Part shown: positions 24,545-38,660 of the stretch, piece after piece
How positions within the stretch are numbered: position 1 is the stretch's first letter
Layout: each line of letters begins with the position of its first letter
Origin: Eriocheir sinensis
Taxonomy: Eukaryota > Arthropoda > Malacostraca > Decapoda > Varunidae
Direction of reading: 5' to 3'
NCBI RefSeq assembly: GCF_024679095.1
Contig: NW_026110541.1
Location: 277,501 to 341,500 of the forward strand
Length of the DNA stretch: 64,000 nt
Made by a program: the position numbers and the translations under genes
Notes under the pieces: generated by a model
What the model was told of the DNA's origin: nothing
What the model saw: the letters and a program-made list of their open reading frames with translations, nothing else
Database searches by the model: none

Positions 24545-26945
24545 TGTATTTTGTATATCTATTTTCACACAAATTAATTAGTTTTGTGTATTTTACATAT
24601 AATTTATATAAATTTACGTTATTTATTTATTTTGTATATTTATATTTATACAATACACATTCTTTTATTAGTATTTTCTTTATTTATTTTCATACCAGTT
24701 TACATTATTTTATGTGTATTTTATTTTTTTATACGTATTTACTTCATTTTATGTGTGTTTTGTATATTTATTTTCATAGAAAACTACGTTATTTTATGTG
24801 TATTCGTATATATATTTTGAAAAAAATTTACATGGATTTCTATGTATTTTGCATATCTATTTCAATACAAATTTACCTTATTGTATGTGCATTTTATATA
24901 TTTATTAATAAATTCAAATATTTTATGTGTGTCTTGGTATATATATTTTTATAAAAAATGCGTTATTTTATGGGTATTTTGCATCTTAATCTTTATACAA
25001 ATTTACATTATTTTATTAATATTCTGTGTATTTATTTTGATACGATTTTATATTATTCAATTTGTGTTTTGTATATATTTTTTTATACATATTTACATTA
25101 TTTAATGTGTATTTTTTATATATATTTAATACAAATTTACGTTATTTTAAGTGTATTTGTTGATATATATTCATTGAAATTTACATTATTTTATGGGTAT
25201 ATTGTATATCTATTTTCATACAAATACACATTCTTTTATTGATATTTTGTTTATTTACTTTGATGCGAATTTACATTATTTAATGTGTATTTTATATATA
25301 TATTTTTATACGTATTTACATCATTTGATGTGTATTTTGTATATATATTTCTATAGAAATCTACGTTGACTTATGAGTATTCGTATATAGATTTTGAAAT
25401 AAATTTACACTGTTTTATGTGTATTTTGCATATTTTTTCAATACAAATCTACCTTATTGTATATGCATTTTGTATATTAGTTTTAATACAAATTTAATTA
25501 TGCTGAATGTATTTTTGTATATGTATTTTTATAAAAATATGCTTTATTTTATGGGTATTTTGCATTTTTATTTTCATACAAGTTTACATTATTTTATTTA
25601 TATTCTGTTTATTTTTTTTTAAACAATTTTACATTATTCTATGTGTATTTTGTATATCTATTTTTATACGTATTTACTTAATTTTATGTGTATTTTGTAT
25701 ATATATTTTTATATAAATCTAAGTTATTTTATGTGTATTCGTATTTATATTTTGAAACAAATTTACATTGTTTTATATGTATTTTGCATATCTCTTTTCA
25801 ATACAAGTTTACCTTATTGTATGTGCATTTTGTATATTTATTTCAATACAAATTTAAATATTTTATGTGTATTTTGGTATATATATTTTTATAAGAAATG
25901 CGCTATTTAATGGGAATTTACATTATTTTATTAATATTCGGTGTATTTATTTTGATACGATTTCACATTATTCTATTTGTTTTTTGTATATATTTTTTTA
26001 TACATATTTACATTATTTAATGTGTATCTTGCATATATATTTCACACAAATTTATTACCTATTATTTATTTTCATACAAATACACATTCTTTTCATGATA
26101 TTTTGTTTATTTATTTTGACACGAATTTACCTAGATATGTATTTTGTATATATATTTTTATACGTATTTACATAATTTCATGGGTATTTTGTATATATAT
26201 TTCTATAGAAATCTACCTTATTTTATGTGTATTCGTATATATATTTTGAAACAAATTTACTTTGTCTTATATGTATTTTTGAATATCTCTTTCAATACAT
26301 ATTTACCTTACTGTATATGCATTTTGTATATTTATTTCAATACAAATTTAAATATTTTTGTGTATTTTGGTATATATATTTTTATAAAATGCGCTATTTT
26401 ATGGGATTTTTGCATCTTTCTTTTCATACAAATTTACATTATTTATTGATATTCTGTGTATTTATATTGAAATGATTTTACAATATTCTAATTCGTTTTT
26501 GTAAATATATTTTTATACACATTTACATGATATCATTAGTATCTTGCATATATATTTTATAAAAATTAACGTTATGTTAAGTGAATGTGTGTATATATTT
26601 TCATTCAAATTTACATTATTTTATGTGTATTTTGTATATGTATTTCAATACAAATTTACCTAATTTTATAATTATTTTGTATATATTTCTTTTCATACAA
26701 ATTTTAAATATTTTGTGTATTTTGTATATAGTTTGATACAAATTTTAGGCTTTATTTATGTACGCATTTACATTATTTAATGTGTGTTTTGTATATATAT
26801 TTTATGCAAATTTACTTTATTTATGTGCATTTTTGACATATATATTTTTTTGAAATTTACGTTATTTTATGTGTATTTGTATATGTTTTCTCATACAAAT
26901 TTACATTATTTATTGCTATTTTGTTTATTTATTTTGATACGAATG
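24545..26945 (+). repeat. AT satellite, plus orientation
   Basis: Clear ordered series of about 45-bp monomer types. Markers are AAATGCGTTATTTTATGGGT (near 24957), ACACATTCTTTTATTGATAT (near 25227) and AATTCAAATATTTTATGTG (near 24910). Matches 31384-33760 in order. It ends at the junction GATACGAATGAAAATAGATA (about 26945), which recurs at about 33760. Confidence 0.88.
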
Positions 26946-29094
26946 AAAATAGATATACAAAATATACATAAACTAAATTTGTGTTGAAATATATACAAAA
27001 TACATAAAATAATGTAAATTGTATCAAAAAAATTTTAACAGATGCGCATAAAATAACGTAAATGTGTTTTAACATATACAAAATACACATTAAATAATAT
27101 AACTATATAAAAAATATATACAAAACACAAATACAATAATGTAAATCGTATCAAAAATGCAGAATATTAATAAAACAAAGTAAATTTCTATGAAAATAAA
27201 GATACCAATAAATAAATAATGTCAATAAAATAATGTAAATTTGAATGAGAAAACATATACAAATACATATAAAATAACGCTAATTTCTATAAAAATATGT
27301 CCAAAAATGAACGTAAAATAAAGTAACTTTAGACAAAATATATATACAAAACACACATTAAATAATGTAAATGCGTACATAAATAACTTAAATTTGTATA
27401 AAACTATATACAAAATACACAATAATAATTTAAATTTGTATGAAAAGGAATACACAAAATACACATAAAATTATGTTAATTTGTATTGAAATAAATATAC
27501 AAAATACACATAAAATAATGTAAATTTGAAAGAAATATATAAACAAATAGACATATAATAACGTAAATTTGTATGAAATATATATTCAAAATACACATTA
27601 AATAATGTAAATATGTATAAAATATATATACAAAACACAAATAGAATAATGTAAAAATCGTATCAAAAATATATACAGAATATTAATAAAATAATGTAAA
27701 TTTGTATGAAAATTAAGATGCAAAATACCTATAAAATAACGCATTTTTATAAAATTATTGATACCAAAATATATATAAAATATTTGAATTGTATTAAAAT
27801 AAATATAAAATGCACATACAATAAGGTAGATTTATTGAAATAGATATGCAAAATACATATAAAATAATGTAAATTTGTTTCAAAATATATATACGAATAC
27901 ACATAAAATAACGTAGATTTCTATAAAAATACATATACAAAATACACATAATATTAAGTAAATACGAATAAAAAAATGTATACAAAATACACATAAAATA
28001 ATTTAAAGTTCGTATTAATGTAAATAAACAATATACCAATAAAAGAATGTATATTTGTATAAATATAAATATACAAAATGCACATAAAATAACGTAAATT
28101 TATATAAAACTATATACATAAAATAACGCAAATTTCTATAAAAATATATGTACAAAAATGAACTTAAAATAAATTTGCATAAAAATATATATACAAAACA
28201 CACTTTAGATAATGTAAATGAGTATAAAAATATGTATACAAAATACCTACGAAATAATCTAAATTCGTATCGAATTAAATTAAGAAAATACCAATAAAAT
28301 AATGTAATTTTGGATGAAAATATATATACAAAATACATATAAAATAACCTAAATACAAATACAAATATACACATAAAATAATTGAAAATTTAATGAAATA
28401 AATATACAAAATAAACATAAAATAAGGTAACCTAAAGATAACCTAAGATAACCTAAATACAAATACAAAAAAACACATTAAATTACTTAAAATTGAATGA
28501 AATAAATATACAAAATAAACATAAAATAAGGTAAATTTGTAATAAAATATATATGTGAATACACATAAAATAATATAAATTTGTGTGAAAAATATATATG
28601 CAAATACACATAAAATAACATGAATTTGTATAAAATTTGTTTCAAAATATATACGAATACACACAATAAAATAACGTAAATATTTATGAAAATGTATATA
28701 TAAAATACACATAAAATATTTTAAATACGTCGAAAAATATATATACAAAATACACATAAAATAATGTAAATTCGTAAAAAATTAAATACACAAAATTCAA
28801 TAAAAAATGTATATTTGTAGGATAATATATATGCAAAAACCAATAAAATAATAAAATTTGTATAAAATATATACAAAATACAAAATAATTTAAATTTGTT
28901 TGAAAATAAATATGCATAATACACATAAAGTTAGGCAAATTTGTATTGAAATACATATACAAAACTCAAATAGAACAATGTAAATTTGCATGAAAATATA
29001 TAAACAAATACACATAAAATAACGTAAATTTGGATAAAATATATATACAAAATATACATAAAATATTTTAAATATGTATAAAAATATATTATAT
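26946..29094 (-). repeat. AT satellite, minus orientation
   Basis: Reverse-orientation monomers. Includes the marker TTTTAACAGATGCGCATAAA (about 27030), also at about 33853. It ends at TATATTATATTATATA, a junction shared with about 34710 and, reversed, with about 55690. Confidence 0.87.
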
Positions 29095-30447
29095 TATATA
29101 TAATTTATTGATATTTGCGTTATTTATGTATTATTTATATGTTTTCATAGAAATTTATATTATTTTATTTGTACTTTGTCTATTTATTTTGATACGAAAT
29201 TGCGATTATTTATTTGTACATTTTGTACGTATTTACATTATTTAATGTGTATTTATTTAATGTGTATTTTATTTATATTTACGTTATTATATGTGTATTT
29301 GTATAAGTATTTTGATACAAATTTACTTTATTTTATGTATTTTATTATATTTCAATTCAAATTTAGTTTATTTTATGTGTATTTTGTATATATATTTATT
29401 ACAATACAAAATCAAATATTTTATGTTTTCGTATATATATATTTTAAAAAAATACGTTATTTTATAGGTATTTTGCATCTTAATTTTCACACAAATTTAC
29501 ATTATTTTATTAATATTTTCTGTATTTATATTGATACGATTTTACAATATTTTATTTGTGTTTTGTATATATTTTTTATACATATTTACATTATTTAATG
29601 TGTTTTTTGAATATATATTTGATACATATTTACGTTATTTTATGTGTATTTGTTTATATATTTTGACACAAATTTACAATATTTATGGGTATTTTGTATA
29701 TATATTTCAAAGAAATTTACCTAGTTTTATGTGTATTTTGAATATCTATTTTCATACAAACTCAAATTATTTTTATGTATTTTGTATATATTTCAATGCA
29801 AATTTAGTTATGTTATGTGTATTTGTGTAAATCTATTTCATTCAAATATATATTATTTTATTGGTATTATGTTGATTTATATTGATACGAATTTACATTA
29901 TTTTATATGTACTTTGTATATATATATTTTTATACGCATTTACATTATTTAATATTTATTTTGAATATATAATTTTATACAAATTCATGGTATTTTGTGT
30001 GTATTTGTATATATATTTTCATATAAATTTACATTATTTTATGAGTATTTTGTACATATATTTCATTACAAATTTACCTTATTTTATGTTTATTTTGTAT
30101 GTGTATTTTGTACATTTATATTTATACAAATAGACATTCTTTTATTGGTATTTTGTTTATTTATTTTGTTTCGAGTTTACATTATTTTATGTGTATTTTG
30201 TTTACATTTTTTTATACGTATTTACTTAATTTTATGTGTATTCGTATATATATTTTGAAACAAATTTACATTGCTTAATATGGATTTCTGCGTATCTCTT
30301 TCAATAGAAGTTTACCTTATTGTATGTGCATTTTGTGTATTTATTTCAATACAAATTTAAATATTTTATGTGTATTTTGGTATATATATTTTTATAAGAA
30401 ATGCGCTATTTGATGGGACTTTTGCATCTTTATTTTCATACAAATTG
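29095..30447 (+). repeat. AT satellite, plus orientation
   Basis: Plus-orientation monomers. The right edge is a small palindrome (ATTTTCATACAAATTGTATG) where the strand sense flips. Confidence 0.87.
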
Positions 30448-31384
30448 TATGAAAATAGATATACAAAATACACATAAAATAACCTAAATTTGTATCAAAC
30501 TATATACAAAAATACACAATAATATTTTAAATTTGTATGGAAATAAATATACAAAATATAATATAAATTAGGTAAATTTGTATTGAAATACATACAAAAT
30601 ACACAAATAATGTAAATTTAAATGAAAAAGACATAAACAAATACACTTAAAATAACGTAATTTGTATAAAATATATAAACACAAATAAAATAATCATCAT
30701 AATAAATACACAGAATATTAATAAAATAATGTAAATTTGTATGAAAATAAAGAGGCAAAATACCCATAAAATAACGCCTTTTTTTTTATTTATAAAAATA
30801 TATATACCAAAATACACATAAAAAAATATATTTGAATTAAAATAAATATATAAAAAACACATACAATAAGGTAAATTTGTATTGAAATAGATAAGCAAAA
30901 TACATATAAAACAATGTAAATTTGTTTCAAAATATATATACGAATACACATAAAATAACGTAGATTTCTATAAAAAAATATATACAAAATACACATAAAA
31001 TGAAGTAAATACGTATAAAAAATGTATACAAAATACACATAAAATAATGTAAACTCGTATCAAATTAAATATACAAAATGCCAATAAAAGAATGTGTATT
31101 TGTATAAATATAAATATACAAAATACACATAAAATAACGTAAATTTATATAAAACTATATACAAAAAAACACAGAAGTATTTTAATTTTTATGAAAATAG
31201 ATATACAAAATAAGGTAAATTCGTTTCAAATTCAATAAACAAAATTCAGATGAAAGTACGTATATTTGTAGAAAAAATAAATATACAAAATACACATAAA
31301 ATAACGAAAATTTGTATGAAAATATATAAAAAAATAAACAAAAATAATTTCAATTTGTATAAAAATAAATATACAAAATGCACA
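30448..31384 (-). repeat. AT satellite, minus orientation
   Basis: Second copy of the block at 23640-24544, with the same monomer order. Its private differences are mainly short indels. Confidence 0.87.
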
Positions 31385-33760
<2,376 letters not shown>

Positions 33761-34712
33761 AATAGATATACATAATATACATAAAATAAATAAATTTGTA
33801 TTGAAATATATATACAAAATACATAAAATAATATAAATTTGTATCAAAATATTTTAACAGATGCGCATAAAATAGCGTAAATTTGTTTTAAAATATACAA
33901 AATACACATTAAATAATGTAAATATGTATAAAAAAATATATACAAAAACAAATAGAATAATGTATAATCGTATCAAAATAAATACACAGAATATTAAATT
34001 AAAAAAATAGCAATAAAATAATGTAATTTTGGATGAAAATATATATAGAAAACACACATAAAATAGCCTAAATACAAATACAAATATACACATTAAATAA
34101 TTTAAAATTGAATGAAATAAATATACAAAATAAACATAAAATAAGGTAAATTTGTAATAAAATATATGTAAGAATACACATAAAATAATATCAATGTGTA
34201 TGAAAATATATATACAAATACACATAAAATAACATGAATTTGTATAAAAAAAAAATCAAAATATATACGAATACACACAATAAAATAACGTAAATTTTTA
34301 TGAAAATGTATATATAAAATACACATAAAATAATTTAAATACGTAGAAAAATATATATAAAAATACATAAAATAATGTAAATTCGTTATAAATTAGATAC
34401 ACAAAATTCCAATAATAGAATGTATATTAATAGGAAAATATATATACAAAATAGAATTAAAGTAACTAAAATTTGTATAAAAATATATACAAAAAAAACA
34501 CAAAAATAATTTAAATTTGTTTGAAAATAGATATGCAAAATACACATAAAGTTAGGCAAATTTGTATTGAAATACATATACAAAACTCACAGAAAATATT
34601 GTAAATTTGTATAAAATTACATAAACAAATCATATAAAATAACGTAAATTTGAATAAAATATATATACAAAATATACATTAAATATTTTAAATATGTATA
34701 AAAATATATTAT
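33761..34712 (-). repeat. AT satellite, minus orientation
   Basis: The part up to about 34000 matches 26946 onward. From about 34000 the sequence is instead the inverted counterpart of 55690-56410. The switch point, around 34000, is a rearrangement breakpoint. Confidence 0.87.
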
Positions 34713-35896
34713 ATTATATATATTTTTATTGATATTTGCGTTATTTATGTGTATTTTGTATATGTTTTCTCATAGAAATTTACATTATTTTATTAGTATT
34801 TTGTCTATTTATTTTTATACGAATTACATGATTATTTGTGTATTTTGTAAATTTTTTTATACGTATTTACATTATTTAATGTGTATTTTGTTTATATATT
34901 TTTATACAAATTTACGTTATCATATGTGTATTTGTATAAGTATTTTGATACAAATTTACATTATTTTATGTATTTTGTATATATATTTCAATTCAAATTT
35001 AGCTTATTTTATGTGTATTTTGTATATCTATTTATTTTAATACAAAATCAAATATTTTATGTTTTTTCGTATATGTATTTAAAAAAAAATGCGTTATTTT
35101 ATGGGTATTTTGCAACTTAATTTTCATACAAATTTACATTATTTTATTAATATTTTCTGTATTTATTTTGATACGATTTTACATTATTTTATTTGTGTTT
35201 TGTTTATATTTTTTTATACATATTTACATTATTTAATGTGTTTTTTGTATATATATTTTATACAAATTTACGTTATTTTAAGTCTATATGTTTATATATT
35301 TTCATTCAAATTTACATTATTTTATGTGTATTTTGTATATGTATTTCAATACAAATTTACCTAATTTTATATGTTTTTATATATCTATTTTTATACAAGT
35401 TTAGGTTATTTTATGTGTATTTTGTATATCTATTTTCATTCAAATACACATTCCTTTCATGATATTTTGTTTATTTATTTTGACACGAATTAACATTATT
35501 TAATGTGTATTTTGTATATATATTTTTATACGTATTTACATTATTTGAAGTGTATTTTGTATATATATTTCTTTAGAAATCTGCGTTATTTTATGTGTAT
35601 TCGTATATATATATTTAAAACAACTTTACATTGTTTTATGTGTATTTTGCATATTTTTTCAATACAAATTTACCTTATTGTATGTGCATTTTGTATATTA
35701 ATTTTAATACAAATTTGATTAATCTATGTGTATTTTTGTATATGTATTTTTATAAAAATATGCTTTATTTTATGGGTAATTTGCATCTTTATTTTCATAC
35801 AAATTTACATTATTTTATTGATATTCTGTTTATTTATTTTGATATGATTTTACATTATTCTATGTGTATTTTGTAAATATATTTTATATATATATA
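34713..35896 (+). repeat. AT satellite, plus orientation, left flank of LINE copy 2
   Basis: Matches the reverse complement of 54480-55690, including the private variant TTTGATTAATCTATGTG at about 35715 (reverse complement near 54640). It ends in ATTTTATATATATATA next to the poly(T) of the retrotransposon. Confidence 0.88.
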
Positions 35897-36010
35897 TTTT
35901 TTTTTACAGCAAAGGAGACAGTTCAAGGGCACAAAAAAAGTAAACATTAATAAAAAAAGCCCGCTACTCGCTGCTCCTAAAAGAATCCAAAGAGGTGGCC
36001 GAAAGATAGG

Positions 36011-37550
36011 TCAGTTTCGGGAGGATAGGTGTCCTGATACCCTCCTCTTGAAAGAGTTCAAGTCGTAGGCAGGAGGAAATACAGATGAAGGAAGATTGTT
36101 CCAGAGTTTACCAGCGTGAGGGATGAAAGAGTGAAGATGCTGGTTAACTCTTGCATAAGGGGTTTGGACAGTATAGGGATGAGCATGAGTAGAAAGTCGA
36201 GTGCAGCGGGGCCGCGGGAGGGGGGGAGGCATGCAGTTAGCAAGTTCAGAAGAGCAGTCAGCGTGGAAATATCGATAGAAGATAGAAAGAGAGGCAATAT
36301 TGCGGCGGAATTTAAGAGGTAGAAGACTATCAGTATGAGGAGGAGAGCTGATGAGACGAAGAGCCTTAGCCTCCACTCTGTCCAGAAGAGCTGTTTGAGT
36401 GGAGCCCCCCCACACATGAGATGCATACTCCATACGAGGGCGGACAAGGCCCCTGTATATGGACAGCAACTGTGCAAGGGAGAAGAACCGGCGGAGACGG
36501 TACAGAACGCCCATCCTCGAGGAAGCTGATTTAGTAAGAGATGAGATATGAAGTTTCCAGTTGAGATTTTGAGTTAAGGATAGACCGAGGATGTTTAGTG
36601 TTGAGGAAGGTGATAGCTGGGTGTTGTCAAAGAATAGGGGATAGTTGTTTGGAAGATTGTGTCGAGTGGATAAGTGGAGAAACTGTGTTTTTGAGGCGTT
36701 GAAGGACACCAGGTTCTTCTTGCCCCAATCGGAAATAATAGTAAAGTCTGAGGCTAAGCGTTCTGCAGCCTCCAGCCCTGAGTCGTTAAGTTCCTGAAGG
36801 GTGGGTCTTTTATTAAAAGAAGTTGAATAATGCAGAGTGGAATCATCGGCGTAGGAATGGATAGGACAGTTCGTTTTGGAAAGAAGATCATCAATGAACA
36901 ACAGAAAAAGAGTGGGAGATAGGACAGAACCCTGTGGGACACCACTGTTAATAGATTTAGAGGAAGAACAGTGACCGTCTACCACGGCAGAAATAGAACG
37001 GTCAGAAAGGAAACTGGAGATAAAGGTACAGAGACGGATAGAAACCGTAGGAGGGTAGTTTAGAAAGCAAAGATTTGTGCCAGACCCTATCAAAAGCTTT
37101 TGATATGTCCAGCGCAATAGCAAAAGTTTCACCGAAGCGGCTAAGAGAGGATGACCAAGAGTCAGTTAAGAAGGCTAGGAGATCACCAGTAGAACGCCCC
37201 TTGCGAAGCCCATACTGGCGATCAGATAGAAGGTCAGAAGTGGAAAGGTGCTTTTGAATCTTCCGGTTAAGGATTGATTCAAAAGCTTTAGATAGACAAG
37301 AAAGTAAAGCAATAGGACGGTAGTTTGAGGGATTGGAGCGGTCACCCTTCTTAGGTACAGGCTGTATGAAGGCATACTTCCATCAAGAAGGAAAGGTAGA
37401 TGTTGACAGGCAGAGGCGAAAGAGTTTGACCAGGCAGGGTGACAGCACGGAGGCACAGTTTTTAAGGACAATAGGAGGCACTCCATCATGTCCATAAGCC
37501 TTCTGAGGATTGAGGCCAGAGGGCATAGAAAACATCATTTTGAAGAATCT
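36011..37550 (-). pseudogene. Reverse transcriptase domain of LINE copy 2
   Basis: RT motifs in minus-strand order: a GVPP segment near 37480, an in-frame TGA at 37383-37385 where copy 1 has a Cys codon, DISKAFDRVWH at 37077-37109 (motif A), GVPQGSV at about 36923-36943, FIDDLL, and YADD at 36842-36853 (motif C). Motif A and YADD are one base out of phase, so a frameshift lies between them (about 37040, loss of two bases in a TCTC run). From there to 36011 the frame is open through the C-terminal domain, ending with WNNLPSSVFPP and FKRRVSGHLSSRN. The family enzyme makes cDNA at a nicked chromosomal target. This copy cannot make a full-length protein. Confidence 0.9.
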
Positions 37551-38642
37551 TTATAACAGGCATAAAGGAGTCAGAGGGGGATGAGTAGGAGGAATATGCC
37601 CAGAATCGTCCAGAGTGGAGTTTAGAAAAAGTTTGAGAGAAGAGTTCATACTTAGAGATATATGAGACGGCAGTGTTGCCGTCAGGACTGAGTGGAGGAA
37701 AGATGAAGTGAAGTTGGAGGAGATGTTTTTGGCTAGATGCCAGAAGTCACGGGAAGAGTTAGAGAAAGCAAGGTTTTGACATTTTCTATTAATGAAAGAA
37801 TTTTTGGTTAGTCGGAGAATAGATTTGGCACGATTTCGGGCTGAAATGTAAAGTTCATAATTAGCATTAGTTTGAAGGCTCTGGTACCTTTTGTGAGCTA
37901 CCTCTCTATCATTGACAGCACGAGAACAAGCGTGATTAAACCAAGGCTTTTTAGCGTGAGGAGTAGAGAAAGAACGAGGAATGTATGCCTCCATTCCAGA
38001 GACAATCACCTCTGTGATACGCTGAGCACACACAGAGGGGTCTCTATCCTGGAAGCAATAATCATTCCACGGGAAATCGGAAAAATACATCCTCAGGTCG
38101 TCCCACCGAGCTGAAGCAAAATGCCAGAAGCATCGCCTCCTCGGTGGGTCCAGAGGGTGTACCGGAGCGATAGGACAGGATGCAGAAATAAGATTGTGAT
38201 CGGAGGAGCCCAACGGAGAGAACAGTTTGACAGAATAAGCAGAAGGGTTTGAGGTAAGGAAGAGGTCTAGAATGTTGGGCCGATCTCCAAGACGGTCGGG
38301 AATACGTGTAGGGTGCTGGACCAACTGCTCTAGGTCGTTGAGGATAGCAAAGTTGTAGGCTTGTTCACCAGGATGGTCAGTGAAAGAGGATGAAAGCCAA
38401 AGCTGGTGGTGAACATTGAAATCTCCTAGGATGGAGATTTCAGCGAAGGGAGAGTGGGTCAAGATGTGCTCCACTTTAGAATTCAAATAGTCAAAGAATT
38501 TTACATAGTTGGTAGAGTTAGGTGAGAGATAAACAGCACAGATGTATTTAGTAATAGAATGACAGTGAAGTCTTAACCAGATGGTGGAAAATTCAGAAGA
38601 GTCAAGGTCGTGGTCACGAGAGCAAGTGATGTCGTTGCCCAC
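37551..38642 (-). pseudogene. Endonuclease C-terminal half and linker of LINE copy 2
   Basis: One open frame of 363 codons covering the C-terminal half of the APE-type endonuclease. LGDFNV is at residues 72-77 (catalytic GDFN region) and SSDHNLI at about 146-152 (SDH catalytic motif). After these come the usual linker with a [19 protein letters not shown] segment and an [10 protein letters not shown] segment that precede the RT in jockey-type proteins. The N-terminal part of the endonuclease is missing because the insertion is 5' truncated. The frame closes at 37551, where the conserved reading continues in another frame, so a frameshift separates it from the RT. Confidence 0.88.
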
Positions 38643-38660
38643 GTAGGCGCAACGACATCA
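38627..38660. repeat. Perfect 12-bp inverted repeat at LINE 5' junction
   Basis: Left arm TGATGTCGTTGC (38627-38638), loop 38639-38648, right arm GCAACGACATCA (38649-38660). The right arm is the terminal sequence of the insert. Copy 1 has a natural shorter hairpin here (GTTGCGC at 18013-18019, GCGCAAC at 18026-18032). The extended arm in copy 2 is what a cDNA 3' end would gain by folding back on that hairpin and copying itself. Confidence 0.9.

Larger units (their letters stand above)
35897..38660 (-). mobile_element. Jockey-superfamily non-LTR retrotransposon, copy 2
   Basis: A 2.76-kb minus-strand copy of the same family as 17509-20735. Poly(T) at 35897-35905 is the poly(A) tail, followed by the shared 3' terminus. 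It is 5' truncated within the endonuclease domain: homology to copy 1 stops at the sequence matching 18017. The last 12 bases (38649-38660) are the exact reverse complement of 38627-38638 with a 10-base loop, so the 5' end is a snap-back hairpin. Both flanks are plus-orientation AT satellite. The same flanks, uninterrupted, occur reversed near 54460-54480, giving an empty-site reference. The reading frame is better preserved than in copy 1 but still has a stop and frameshifts. The element is probably dead as inserted because the endonuclease N-terminus is absent. Confidence 0.93.

Noticed and set aside
36116..36529. Plus-strand frames inside the second LINE copy
   Set aside because: They are antisense shadows of the C-terminal domain of the reverse transcriptase protein.
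35897..38660. An intact, active LINE
   Set aside because: 5' truncated in the endonuclease, with an in-frame TGA at 37383-37385 and at least two frameshifts.
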